The translations under genes and the position numbers were made by a program. Below are positions 16,208-25,446 of a stretch of 64,000 nucleotides of DNA, piece by piece. The notes below the pieces were generated by a model. It worked only from the letters and a program-made list of their open reading frames with translations. It searched no databases and was not told the origin of the DNA. The stretch lies in the NCBI GenBank assembly GCA_026004735.1, contig BPJS01000001.1, positions 3,607,641-3,671,640 of the forward strand, in the 5' to 3' direction. Positions within the stretch are counted from its first letter, which is position 1. Every line of letters begins with the position of its first letter. The DNA is from Isosphaeraceae bacterium (GTDB taxonomy: Bacteria > Planctomycetota > Planctomycetia > Isosphaerales > Isosphaeraceae).

Positions 16208-18588
16208 GGCGTGATCTCCCAGGTCTCGATGGCCTGATAGAGGTGGTCGGCCACCTCGGGCAGCCCGACAAGGTGCGGCCGGCGGGCAAAGTGGCGCTCG
16301 AGTTGCCAAAGGGGGAGGATCGGCAGTTCGTCGCGACATTCGCGGTCGATTTGCCTCACCAAATCCCGCGCCGCGTTCCAGTCCGTAGCCTGTTCAAGCT
16401 GGAGCAGCCGCTGCCGGATGAGGTCGCTGGCCAGTGCGCCCAAGCCGTCCGATTCGGGCGCGGCATCGTAGCCCGGACAGATCAGCCCGCCGGCCTCGCG
16501 GAGCGGCTCGTCACAGGTCAGAACCCGGTACGCCAACTGAAACCGCCGACCACCTCGAAGCTGCTCTTCGAGCTCCGATTCCGAACGCTGACTCACCTGA
16601 ATCACCAGACCGAGCGCTCGCAGCATCTCGGCGATCCGCGGGACGGCCGCTCGCGCCTCCGGCCGGTCCGGGTACTCGAGCGTCAGTTCGATCTTGGGCA
16701 GCGCCAGCTCACGGCGAACCCCAGCCACCAACATCCGTGCCGTCATCAGGTCGTATTCCAGCGGGGGGACGTCCGGTGCGTTGGCGTAGCTGTTCAAGGC
16801 GAATGGACCATCAGCGGGCCGGTTCGCATCGTCGATCGGCCGCTTCAAAACCGATTCCTCGAGGATCACCCGTCGATCCAAAGCATACGACAACGCCCGA
16901 CGCAAATTGCGATTGCGCAGCAGCGGCTCTCGCCCATCCAGCGCAATCAGATGAATCTCAGGCAGTCGGTATCGGCCGACCACAACCTCCGGGTCGCGGC
17001 TCAGCGTGGGAACCCGATCGACAGGCACGTGTTCCAGCAGGTCGATCTCACCCTGACTGAACGCCGCTAGGGCCGAGCCGGCTTCGGGCAGCCGGCGTTC
17101 CATGATGCGGACGATCCGCGGAATCGGGACGACCGTCGGGTCGCTAGCCGTGCCCTCGCGTGTGGCGGCCACGTACCGCGCTTCCTGCTCGGTTTGCCGT
17201 TCAAAGACATAAGGTCCATTGCCCACCGGGAGCCGTCCGGCCGCCGTCGCCACACGGCCATCCCAGGCCGCGTGCGCCGGCCCGATCGGCACGGTTAGCC
17301 AACTGATCGGGTCGAGCGGTGTGCGGCGTAGACGGACAATCACCCGGTCCACGTCCAAGGTCTCGATCCGATCCAGCAAATTCGCCCAACGGGCCTGGTA
17401 CGCCGGAGACCGCGGCTGGGCTCGATCGGACAACGCACGAACGACGTCGATCGCACTGACGCGGCGGGAGCCGTCGGACCAGTAAACGTCGCGCTGGAGC
17501 GTCAGGTCGATCCGGCGCCCCAGCTCGCCAAGCTCGACATTGGCGGCAAGCTGACCCGCGACTCGGCCAATCTGAGCCTCCTCGCTCTCGTCGGCGAGAA
17601 TCGGCAGATACAGCAACGGGACCACCCGCGCCGACGCCGGACTACGAACCCAGGGGGCAATCGGCCGGGGCAGATCGACCACCCCGACACGGACCGTCGG
17701 ATGCGCACGAAACGCTTCCTCAAACGGCGCCACCGCCTCCTCCAGCGCAGGCCAGATCTGCAGCGCTTCACGCAACGCGTCCAGACGCTCACCCCCCTCG
17801 GCCCTCAGGCCCCGGTTGTAGGACTCGCGCGCTCGTTGCACAAATCGCGTGGTCAGATCGACGGCCACCAGACTGCTCGGATCAATTTCGCGCAGTTGCC
17901 GCAGAATCCGGCGGCCCACGGCATACTGCCCCCGACTGATCGCCTCCTGCGCCCGAAACCCGTAGGCTTCGGCCAGCCGCTGCCGCACACCAGGATATTC
18001 CGGATTGCGATCAAACAATTCGCGCAGTAGACGCAGACCCCGGTCCCGGTCATTGCCGGCCAACGCCCAGGTCGCCTCCTCAAACAGGAGCGTATCGACC
18101 GTCTCGCGCAGCCCTTTCCAGTTGGGGTTCCGGGTCTGAACGGCCAGAATGTACTCAAACGCCTTGGCGTAATTCCGGGCCTGCATGAATCGACGCGCTT
18201 CGGCCAGCAGCATGTCTTCGAAATATTCGATCGATTTGATGTTCGATCGCTTGACCTTGAAGTCGCGCTGAGGCCCCTCCAGCAGGTGGATAATCACCTC
18301 GTCGATGTTCTCGTCCGGCGGAGCCTGGGCGCCGTCGTTGGCGTCGGCGTTTCGGGCGGCGCCTTTGGGGCGGGCCGGTTCATAAGCCGGAAGCGGGCGG
18401 GGGCTGATCGGTTCGATTTCAAACGTGGTGTTGTCGACCAGCGTGAGCCGATCGAACGGAAACCGCTGGAGCAATTCCAGCGGGGGCGGCGCGGTCGCGG
18501 AATCCTGCGCGACCGGGCCAGCCCCAACCAGCATCAGGACCCCCGCCACGGCGATCATCGCAACCGAGCCTCGACCGACCGGTGGCAT
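16183..18588 (-). CDS. TPR-like region fused to an SBP_bac_5 peptide-binding domain
   Basis: This 801-residue exported protein starts with a signal (MIAVAGVLMLVGAG). Residues about 110-300 form helical repeats of TPR type (FMQARNYAKAFEYILAVQ, LFDRNPEYPGVRQRLAEAYG). The rest resembles extracellular solute-binding protein family 5: RVGVVDLPRP, LTLQRDVYWSDGSRRVSAIDVV, LPVGNGPYVFERQ, LRNRNLRRALSYALDRRVIL and the late WNAARDLVRQIDRECRDELPILPLW. Family 5 domains bind oligopeptides or nickel for ABC importers, but no permease or ATPase gene is nearby. The ATG at 18588 has GAGGA nine bases upstream and overlaps the FHA gene stop by one base (TGATG); a GTG at 18591 is an alternative start. Confidence 0.8.
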   Translation of the reverse strand: MPPVGRGSVAMIAVAGVLMLVGAGPVAQDSATAPPPLELLQRFPFDRLTLVDNTTFEIEPISPRPLPAYEPARPKGAARNADANDGAQAPPDENIDEVIIHLLEGPQRDFKVKRSNIKSIEYFEDMLLAEARRFMQARNYAKAFEYILAVQTRNPNWKGLRETVDTLLFEEATWALAGNDRDRGLRLLRELFDRNPEYPGVRQRLAEAYGFRAQEAISRGQYAVGRRILRQLREIDPSSLVAVDLTTRFVQRARESYNRGLRAEGGERLDALREALQIWPALEEAVAPFEEAFRAHPTVRVGVVDLPRPIAPWVRSPASARVVPLLYLPILADESEEAQIGRVAGQLAANVELGELGRRIDLTLQRDVYWSDGSRRVSAIDVVRALSDRAQPRSPAYQARWANLLDRIETLDVDRVIVRLRRTPLDPISWLTVPIGPAHAAWDGRVATAAGRLPVGNGPYVFERQTEQEARYVAATREGTASDPTVVPIPRIVRIMERRLPEAGSALAAFSQGEIDLLEHVPVDRVPTLSRDPEVVVGRYRLPEIHLIALDGREPLLRNRNLRRALSYALDRRVILEESVLKRPIDDANRPADGPFALNSYANAPDVPPLEYDLMTARMLVAGVRRELALPKIELTLEYPDRPEARAAVPRIAEMLRALGLVIQVSQRSESELEEQLRGGRRFQLAYRVLTCDEPLREAGGLICPGYDAAPESDGLGALASDLIRQRLLQLEQATDWNAARDLVRQIDRECRDELPILPLWQLERHFARRPHLVGLPEVADHLYQAIETWEITPWFVRDEP

Positions 18589-21500
18589 CACGGCGCGTCC
18601 TCCGAGACCAGCTCAGGCCGAAGGCGGCAGAGCGTCCCTGGCCCGGTCGCGAGGATCAGATCGCTGCCGGTGCTCCAGAGTCCGCCGGTCGGATGGATGT
18701 TCAGGACGAGACGGTCGCGTACCGAGCCGTCCTCGGCGGCCCGGCGGTGAAGCACCCCATCGCGGCTCAGAATCCACAACGAGTCGCCCAGCAGAAGCGC
18801 CGGGCCGACGGGAGGCTCGTCCTCAAGCTCGATCGCCCAAAGGCGACCCCCGTCCGGGCCGAAAAAGAGCACTCCGCCCGACTTGTCGAACACGATCCCA
18901 TGACCGCCGGCCAGCGCCAGCGGGCCTAAAGCCCGGGGAACTTCAAGCGTCCAGACGCCCAGAGCGCTTAGGTCTCGGATCGACAGCGATCGCAGCCGAC
19001 CATCCCTGGTACTAACGAGGATCGCTTCCCGAGTCACGACCGGAGGCGCGTCCAGCTCTGCCTTGAGATCCTCCGGATCCCCCTCCAGGGCCAGACGCAG
19101 CCGCGGCGATGTCTGTCGCTTCAACCGCCGGAGAACCCCTTCTTGCGAGGCCAGCAGGAGTGTCTCGTCCGGCAGCCGCGACGGAGCGAGCCAGCGGGTT
19201 GGACGGGAGGCGTCGAAGGTCGGGACGTAAGGCTCCGCTCGGGGCGCGCCTGTGGCCGGATCGACCAGATACGCGCGGCCGTCCAGCCCAGGAACCAGCA
19301 GGTCCGAATCCCAGAACAGCGGCGGAGCGCCCAGCGGCGCCGGTAGGTCAATCCGGCGAAACTCTCCCGACGATCCCTCCCGCACCAGCAGATGGTCGGC
19401 CTCCGGCGCGGGAATCAGAACGGTCAGCCCCTCCCGCTCCAGCCGTTGTAGCGGCCCGGCCGGCAGGTTGAAGTAGCCGGGCCGACGCAGCGGCATCTCA
19501 ACAAATCCGCCTCCTTCCAGCAGCGAATTCGTAATGACGACCTCGGGGCCGTCGGTGGCAAGGGTCGTCAGCGTCGAGCCGTCGGACGAGAGCGAGGGCT
19601 CGAGCGGCCAGGGCGCGCCCAGTACCGTCTTCCAGACCACCCGCCCCGTTGCCGGGTCGACCCCCCAGAGCGCCACGCCCGGCCCTTCCTCGAACTGGTG
19701 CGTGAAAACCGCCAGCCGCCCCGCCGTTTGAATCGGCGCCAGCGACGGCCCCGCGCGTTCGATCGTCCAGGTGGCGGTCATGCTGCCGCGTTCGGCATCC
19801 AGGTCGTAGCGCCCCAGCCGCGAGCCGGAGATCCAAATCTCGCGATCGCTCCGCGCGCGGGCGTAACCAGGGCCGGTGGGACGAGCATCGGCCACCGTCG
19901 TCGTAATCACCCGAAGCGGTTCCGCCGAGCCTTGCGGCGCCAGCCCAAAGGCCGTGATCGCGTTGCGGTCGGTCAGGGACCACAGATACGTCCCCTGTGA
20001 GATCGGCGTCTGCCAGGTCCAGCCGGGAATTGAAACCGACTGAAGTCGTCGCAGCGACTCGCCTCCGTCTTCGAGTTCCAGAATCGTCCAGCGGCCCTGC
20101 CAGAGATCGTCGTTGATCGGGACGATCAGGTAATCCGCCAGACGCGCCGGCGCCGCCTGGATCGATCCCGGCTTGTGCCCCAAATACGCCACCCCCACGC
20201 ATTCGACAGGCTCGCGCTGCACGACAAAGAGGCAGTCCCGGTCGGCCGGGACATACAGGAACTGCCCCGATTCGTCCGTGGCCGGCGTCGCGGCCAGCGC
20301 GCGGCCGAACTCGAGCGTTCCCATCACGGCGCCGTCCCGTAGCCCGAGGATCAAGAGCTTGCCGGACGGCGTGGCCTGGAAGATCTGATTGCCCAGGACC
20401 AGCGGAGGCGCGGCGACCGGTTCGCCCAGACTCTGCCGCCACACCAAAGCCCCCGAGCGGGCGTCCAGTCGCACCAATTCGTCGAACCGCGCATCGTAGG
20501 CCAGGATCGTCGCCGGCTGGCCGGCAATCGGAATCGGCGCAAACGGGCTGGTCAGGCCCAACGGCTGATGCCAGACCGCGGCCCCGGTTGAGCCATCCAC
20601 CGCATACAGGTAACCGTACGCCAGGGCATAGACCAGCGGCCCATCCGCCGTGGCCGCCGCAGCGCTGCCGCCGGGCGGAACCAGACGCAGGACGAGCGAA
20701 ACCGGAGGACCGAGCGGATCGGGATGCGGCTCGGTCTCGCCCGGGCGGCCCGAGGGATCAAACCGCACGGCCTTTCGAACCAGCTCGCTGGCCGCGTCCA
20801 GCCGTGCCACGAGTTCCTTGTCCTCGGCCAGGTCGGGGTAGCGCGCGACCAACTGGTCGCGCGCCTGGAACACCGCATCCGGCTGGCCAGCCTCAAGCTG
20901 CTCCGACATCTGCGCCAGCGTCTGCCGGCGAATCTGGGCCTTCTCGACCGCGGCTTCCGCGGCCGCAATCAGTTCGGGAATCCGGGCCTTTTCCCGCAAC
21001 GTCTTCGAGGGTGGCCCAACAATCTCATCATAAAGGGCCAGGGCCTTCCGCGCCTCCTCCAACGACTTCGCGTCCGCCGAGCGTGCCGTGGCCTGCAGAA
21101 TGCCGGACGCCGCCTTCAAGACCTCCGCGGCAAGGTCCATCTTGGCGTCGGGATAGTACGCTTCGTCGCGTGTCGTTTCGTACATCTGGCGCGCCGCCTC
21201 GATCGCCGAATTCCAGGCGCCGGCGTTCGCCGCGCTGAATTGACGAACATTGGCCAGCTCGCGGAGCACGCGGGCGCGACTGCGGCGTACATCCGAAGGA
21301 TGGTCTCGGAGAAATTCGTCAAAGGCGGCAACCGCTCCCTTATAGTCGCGTTCGTCGTACGCGGCGTTGGCAAGGTTGTACTGGCGATTGGCGTGGTTGC
21401 GAGTAACTACGCTCCAAAGCCCAAGGCCGATCAGCGTGAGCATCCCCAGGATCAGCAACAACGCAAGCACCAGCGGCGAGCGTTCCAGCCGCTCTTCACC

Positions 21501-22058
21501 GGGCTTGGCCCCCGCATTCAAGTTGCGGAGCACGCGCCGCCACCACGGGGGGCGAGCCACTGGCCGGGCCGCGACCAGTTCCTCCTCGGCCGGCAGCGAC
21601 GACGCCGGAGCTTGACGGCCCCGACGCCCAGATGCTGCCGCTGGAGCGCTGGAATCCGCCTCACCCCGCTCCTCGAGCCAGTCCAGCCCCCCACCGGCCC
21701 GCGGCTTCGGTCGGCTCGAAGGAGCCTCGACGTCGCGACGGGCCTGGGTGGCCACCGCCGCCTGCGAGTCCGCCAGCAGAAACAGCCGATACGAGCCAAT
21801 CTGCACCTCGTCTCCCTGCCTCACCCGGGCCGCCGCAACGCTGCGGCCATTCAGCGCGACCGAACGGGCATCGGGGAAGACCTCGATCTTCAGGCCGCCA
21901 TCGGATGCCGTGCGGATCCGTGCATGATACGGACGCGCCAGGGGATCGTGGACCACGACGTCGCACGACGGGTCGGCCCCGATGATCGTTGGTCGGGACC
22001 GGTCCAGTTCGAGCTGAAAGACGCGGCCGCGTCCGTCATGAACCTCGAGTATCGCCAT
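18588..22058 (-). CDS. FHA domain, membrane helix, TPR and PQQ-type beta-propeller protein
   Basis: This is a 1156-residue protein. Residues 1-95 are an FHA domain (IIGADPSCDVVV, PYHARI, ALNGRSV, RQGDEVQIGSYRLFLL), then a charged linker, one membrane helix (about 196-218) and helical repeats (about 222-420; YDERDYKGAVAAFDEFLRDHP). The rest is a propeller of PQQ/WD-like blades with recurring forms such as YAVDGSTGAAVWHQPLG, VRLDARSGALVWRQSLG and VDPATGRVVWKTVLG. FHA would be cytoplasmic and the propeller periplasmic. The FHA domain lacks the usual GR arginine and the Ser of SxxH. The stop overlaps the next gene. The role is probably envelope scaffolding or signalling across the membrane (inference). 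Confidence 0.85.
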   Translation of the reverse strand: MAILEVHDGRGRVFQLELDRSRPTIIGADPSCDVVVHDPLARPYHARIRTASDGGLKIEVFPDARSVALNGRSVAAARVRQGDEVQIGSYRLFLLADSQAAVATQARRDVEAPSSRPKPRAGGGLDWLEERGEADSSAPAAASGRRGRQAPASSLPAEEELVAARPVARPPWWRRVLRNLNAGAKPGEERLERSPLVLALLLILGMLTLIGLGLWSVVTRNHANRQYNLANAAYDERDYKGAVAAFDEFLRDHPSDVRRSRARVLRELANVRQFSAANAGAWNSAIEAARQMYETTRDEAYYPDAKMDLAAEVLKAASGILQATARSADAKSLEEARKALALYDEIVGPPSKTLREKARIPELIAAAEAAVEKAQIRRQTLAQMSEQLEAGQPDAVFQARDQLVARYPDLAEDKELVARLDAASELVRKAVRFDPSGRPGETEPHPDPLGPPVSLVLRLVPPGGSAAAATADGPLVYALAYGYLYAVDGSTGAAVWHQPLGLTSPFAPIPIAGQPATILAYDARFDELVRLDARSGALVWRQSLGEPVAAPPLVLGNQIFQATPSGKLLILGLRDGAVMGTLEFGRALAATPATDESGQFLYVPADRDCLFVVQREPVECVGVAYLGHKPGSIQAAPARLADYLIVPINDDLWQGRWTILELEDGGESLRRLQSVSIPGWTWQTPISQGTYLWSLTDRNAITAFGLAPQGSAEPLRVITTTVADARPTGPGYARARSDREIWISGSRLGRYDLDAERGSMTATWTIERAGPSLAPIQTAGRLAVFTHQFEEGPGVALWGVDPATGRVVWKTVLGAPWPLEPSLSSDGSTLTTLATDGPEVVITNSLLEGGGFVEMPLRRPGYFNLPAGPLQRLEREGLTVLIPAPEADHLLVREGSSGEFRRIDLPAPLGAPPLFWDSDLLVPGLDGRAYLVDPATGAPRAEPYVPTFDASRPTRWLAPSRLPDETLLLASQEGVLRRLKRQTSPRLRLALEGDPEDLKAELDAPPVVTREAILVSTRDGRLRSLSIRDLSALGVWTLEVPRALGPLALAGGHGIVFDKSGGVLFFGPDGGRLWAIELEDEPPVGPALLLGDSLWILSRDGVLHRRAAEDGSVRDRLVLNIHPTGGLWSTGSDLILATGPGTLCRLRPELVSEDAP

Positions 22059-22097
22059 CCCCTACTCCCTGGTTATCCGACGCCGCCAGTTCGGCGC

Positions 22098-23129
22098 TCA
22101 ACGGAGCGGCGTCTGCTCGATGACCTTGAATTGATAGCCATTGCCGGCGGCGACGACCGTAAATCGGGTGCTGGCGATCTCGATCGGCTGGCGCCCCGCG
22201 AACTGAACCTCGAGCTGGGCCAGTTGGTCCTCGACGTCCTTCGGGTAAAACTGAAAGATCGGCTTATTTCCCACGGCAACCCCGGCTCGCTGGAGCAGAT
22301 CCATGTCGGCCTCCTTGCGATTGCCGCCTTGCCAGAGGAAATACAGACGACCATCCGAACGCGCGACTGCCGACCGCCGTACCGGACTGCCCGTCGAAAA
22401 CCGGCTCACATACTCCAGACTGTTCGATCCGGTCGGAACCGCCAGCTCGATCCCAAAAAAGTCCAGTTGCCGCGCGTACTCATCCACGGTTTGGCCTGGC
22501 GGGTAAACGATTGACCAGCGATTCTCCCTCGCCACACCTCCCTCCCCGACACCGCCGCCAAAACCATATCCCACCGCCGCGTTGCCAATCTTCGATGCCC
22601 GCACCCCACTGGCCACCGCGACGGCGCCGGGGATCTCCTCGGCCATGTCCAGGTTGACGACCTCCTCGGGTACCGTCTCGATGAATGCGTCAATGACCGC
22701 CTCGGTCGTCAGTTCGACGGCCGGATCCTCAAACTCGCTGGCGTCTTCCATGTTGTTGGAAGCCTGCTTTTCCGGGTCCCCGCCAGCGATGTTGATCTGT
22801 TGGATTGACGCCGGATCCACGTCAGGAGAGCCGCCGCCACCACCAAGCACCTCGATGATTTCAATCTTGGCCGGCGGACGGGCCGCGTAGGCTTGCTGGG
22901 TGATATACATAATCCCCAACCAGCCGACCGCTAGACTCACGCTCACGATGAACGACAGCAGCAGCGACGAGACCTTGTCGATCTTCGACTCACCGTAAAG
23001 CTTCAGCTCAAACGGCTGCTCCGGCGCAGCGGCGGCCAGTTGGGCGGCGGGCTCCGACGGAGGCGAGGCTGGCGGCGGATCGCCCGATGCCGTCGGGACC
23101 GTAACGGCAGGGTCGGAGGTTGGGTTCAT
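22098..23129 (-). CDS. Single-pass membrane protein with Gly-rich linker, TonB-like topology
   Basis: This 343-residue protein has a Pro/Ala-rich cytoplasmic tail (1-40), one membrane helix (about 52-76), then an acidic, Gly-rich stalk (IIEVLGGGGGSPD; EDASEFEDPAVEL) and a C-terminal globular part (about 205-343) with WSIVYPPGQTVDEYARQLDFFGIELA. The topology (short cytoplasmic part, one anchor, flexible stalk, folded end) recalls TonB/TolA energy-transducing proteins, but I see no TonB C-terminal motif. Its start overlaps the stop of the upstream prenyltransferase-repeat gene by four bases, and the FHA gene follows 39 bases later. Confidence 0.78.
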   Translation of the reverse strand: MNPTSDPAVTVPTASGDPPPASPPSEPAAQLAAAAPEQPFELKLYGESKIDKVSSLLLSFIVSVSLAVGWLGIMYITQQAYAARPPAKIEIIEVLGGGGGSPDVDPASIQQINIAGGDPEKQASNNMEDASEFEDPAVELTTEAVIDAFIETVPEEVVNLDMAEEIPGAVAVASGVRASKIGNAAVGYGFGGGVGEGGVARENRWSIVYPPGQTVDEYARQLDFFGIELAVPTGSNSLEYVSRFSTGSPVRRSAVARSDGRLYFLWQGGNRKEADMDLLQRAGVAVGNKPIFQFYPKDVEDQLAQLEVQFAGRQPIEIASTRFTVVAAGNGYQFKVIEQTPLR

Positions 23130-24763
23130 GGGCGATGATCCTGGCGTCGAGCGGCAGCGGCCGCCCGCTCAAGGGCCACGTCGTCGAGCGGCTCCAGAGC
23201 CGGGGGCCGGATCGTTTCATACCAGTCTCGCCAGCGCCGGGCGGCGGCCAGCTTCTCCTCGGGGCTTGCTCCCCGCGGTGGACCCAGTCCCTGCACCTTG
23301 CGGCTGAGCAGTTCCAGCCCCACTCGGGCCTCAACGCTCACCGCGTCATCCGGGTCGAGCAACGCAAGGATGAGATCGGGTGCCGAATCGAGGTCCCCGA
23401 TCCGGGCCAGGGCCCAGCAGGCGACCCGTCGGATTCCAGGATCGCGATCCCGGAGCAGCTTCCCGAACCGATCCTTGAACGGCCGAAGGCTGGACGGGCC
23501 CTCCCGCGTATACCGATCGACCAGACCCGCCAGAGCCGAATCCGCGTTGGTCGCTCGCGGATCTTCGAGAACCGCGATCATACTATCGACCGCGCCGCTC
23601 ATCGGCTTGGGTACGATCCGACCCTGCGCGATCGTCAAATTGGTCATGTCGGAGGGCAGACCCCGGCCGCCCAGCAATGTGCCCGCGCCCAGCCGGCGAA
23701 TCTCAATCTTGCGCGCCGAAGCCGCTGTCGAACGGGTCAGAAACAGAATCGCCCAGCAGGTGTTGGACGCGACCCCGTGCGCCGCGTCGGTGCCCGACCA
23801 GCTTCCGTCGGCCTTCTGATTCCGTAGGATGTGGGCCATCCCCTTCTCGAACCAGTTGGCCAGCGGCCCGAGTGTCTCTTTCTCGGCCAGCGCGGCCACG
23901 CGCTCGATCCCGTACATCCCATAATAGGTCGATGGACCCATGATCGAGCCTTCGGGCTGAAAATTCAGACCCAGGAATTCAATTCCCCGGCGAATTGCGT
24001 AATTGACGCCCGCCACCGTGCTGACCGGCTTGTAACGGGCCTCGAGTGAGCCTTCCACCACCAGCGGCGTCAGCAGCGGGTGAACCGTTTCGGTCCCCTT
24101 GCGGTACGGAGCCAGTTGCCGCTGGCAGATCAACAGACTCCCCGCCCCCGCCGCGGTCATCGACACGGTTGGAAGATAGTTCGGCTGGTCCGGGTGATAG
24201 TTCCAGGCCCCATTGGGAAACTGAACACGCGCATACCACAGCGCCGCGTTGTCCCAGACGGCCGGCGGTATCGCCACTCCAATACCGTCCGCCTCCCACA
24301 GCCCCAGCAACGCATACTGCGAAATCGAGCTATCGCCGGCCGTTCGGCCGTCATAATCCCACGAACCGTTGCCTTTCTGCTTCGAGATCAAATACTGGGC
24401 CACGGCCTGAACCTGCGGTTTGAACCCAACCGGGTCGATATTGGCCAGCGCCATGGCCACCACGGCCGCCTCGTACAGATCGTGGCCCCCGCGCCGCTCG
24501 GGCACGTAGCCCTGCTCCGTGAATCGCTCGAGGATTCTCTGAACCAGAGCCTGGAGCGTTGGATCCGAGTTGGGGACGTCCGCTTTGTGCATCGCGAGGG
24601 CGGTCAACGCCGACTGCCCCACGTCCAGTCCAGAGGCCTGAGAACGCAAATACCGCAAACCACTCTGGATGGCAGGCTCAGCCTCGCCGCGTCCCTGGCC
24701 GTAAGCCAGAACCGGAACGCCCAAAACCATCAGTAGCCCAAGCGGCGCCACTCGCGCGTTCAT
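23126..24763 (-). CDS. Secreted prenyltransferase/squalene-cyclase-like repeat protein with HEAT-like end
   Basis: This 545-residue protein has a signal peptide (MNARVAPLGLLMVLGVPVLAYG). Residues about 20-350 are alpha/alpha-barrel repeats of the terpene-cyclase/prenyltransferase type, with repeated QW-like ends (ISKQKGNGSWDYDG, ARVQFPNGAWNYHP, LRNQKADGSWSGTD). Catalytic DxDD or zinc-site motifs of real cyclases or prenyltransferases are not seen, so it is probably a binding scaffold. The C-terminal 150 residues look like HEAT repeats (LLRDRDPGIRRVACWALARIG). ATG 24763 was chosen, with 24781 as the alternative. It opens the five-gene operon and overlaps the next gene by four bases. Confidence 0.8.
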   Translation of the reverse strand: MNARVAPLGLLMVLGVPVLAYGQGRGEAEPAIQSGLRYLRSQASGLDVGQSALTALAMHKADVPNSDPTLQALVQRILERFTEQGYVPERRGGHDLYEAAVVAMALANIDPVGFKPQVQAVAQYLISKQKGNGSWDYDGRTAGDSSISQYALLGLWEADGIGVAIPPAVWDNAALWYARVQFPNGAWNYHPDQPNYLPTVSMTAAGAGSLLICQRQLAPYRKGTETVHPLLTPLVVEGSLEARYKPVSTVAGVNYAIRRGIEFLGLNFQPEGSIMGPSTYYGMYGIERVAALAEKETLGPLANWFEKGMAHILRNQKADGSWSGTDAAHGVASNTCWAILFLTRSTAASARKIEIRRLGAGTLLGGRGLPSDMTNLTIAQGRIVPKPMSGAVDSMIAVLEDPRATNADSALAGLVDRYTREGPSSLRPFKDRFGKLLRDRDPGIRRVACWALARIGDLDSAPDLILALLDPDDAVSVEARVGLELLSRKVQGLGPPRGASPEEKLAAARRWRDWYETIRPPALEPLDDVALERAAAAARRQDHRP

Positions 24764-24823
24764 CACAGACCGGTCGCCCATCGCCTCAGCGGAGGAGGTC
24801 AGAGTCCAAAGACGTGCACCCTT

Positions 24824-24829
24824 ATTCTA
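24824..24829 (-). promoter_or_regulatory. Possible -10 box for the five-gene envelope operon
   Basis: On the minus strand the sequence reads TAGAAT, five of six bases of the sigma70 -10 consensus, about 60 bases upstream of the first start codon. The matching -35 (TCGATT at 17 bases) is poor, so the call is weak. Confidence 0.3.
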
Positions 24830-24997
24830 CCGATCAACGATCCCAGAATCGACACGGGCCGTGCCGGCACGCGACCCCTCGAAACAAAACGACCGCCGGC
24901 CCTGTCGCGCTGAGGTCGGACGAGCCGGGGTGCCGATTCAACCGGCGATCGGTCGGTCGGTTCATAGTTCGATCCAGGTCCCTCGCTGGCCGGTCGC

Positions 24998-25276
24998 TCA
25001 AGTTCGCTGGCGGTGAATCTCGCCGCCGAGCCGCCGACAAGCGGCCTCGACGCGTTCCAGAATCGCTTCCGACGGACAACCCAGGACCACGATCATCCCC
25101 CGCTGCTGGGGCATACGCTCCGGAGGCGTGACTCCGATCCGGTCACCGGGAACCCCGAGTTGACCGGCCAGTTGAATCGCGGCATTACCCAGCGAGGCGT
25201 CGCGGAAGAATGCGACGACCTTAGGGAGCGGCTCCCGGCCGCGGACCTTGCCGGGTCGGATTTGGGGCATCTCCAT
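24998..25276 (-). CDS. Small hypothetical protein
   Basis: This 92-residue protein reads as a compact alpha/beta domain: VVAFFRDASLGNAAIQLAGQLG, then GVTPPERMP, a hydrophobic strand GMIVVLGCPSE, and a final helix ILERVEAACRRLGGEIHRQR. The clean alternation of strand and amphipathic helix argues that it is a real gene, but I do not recognise the family. ATG 25276 has GGAG 11 bases upstream. It is divergent from thiO and lies 234 bases upstream of the five-gene envelope operon on the same strand; the 234-base gap holds only the weak -10 box noted there. Confidence 0.6.
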   Translation of the reverse strand: MEMPQIRPGKVRGREPLPKVVAFFRDASLGNAAIQLAGQLGVPGDRIGVTPPERMPQQRGMIVVLGCPSEAILERVEAACRRLGGEIHRQRT

Positions 25277-25446
25277 GAATCGCGTTGCTCCGGGAGTGCG
25301 GCTGCGGCGCGAACCACCGGCTTAGGTGTTCATCACTCTGCCAGCGCGGTTCTCAACTGGCAAGCACCCGGTCGCGCGGCTGTTCTCAGCACGTTCGACC
25401 AGCCTACGATACAACAATCGCTCAACGTTTACGGAGGCTGCGAGGC

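Noticed and set aside
14636..16237. 533-codon plus-strand open frame opposite the secreted unknown gene
   Set aside because: Low-complexity Arg/Gln-rich sequence and no ribosome-binding site; it is a by-product of high GC.
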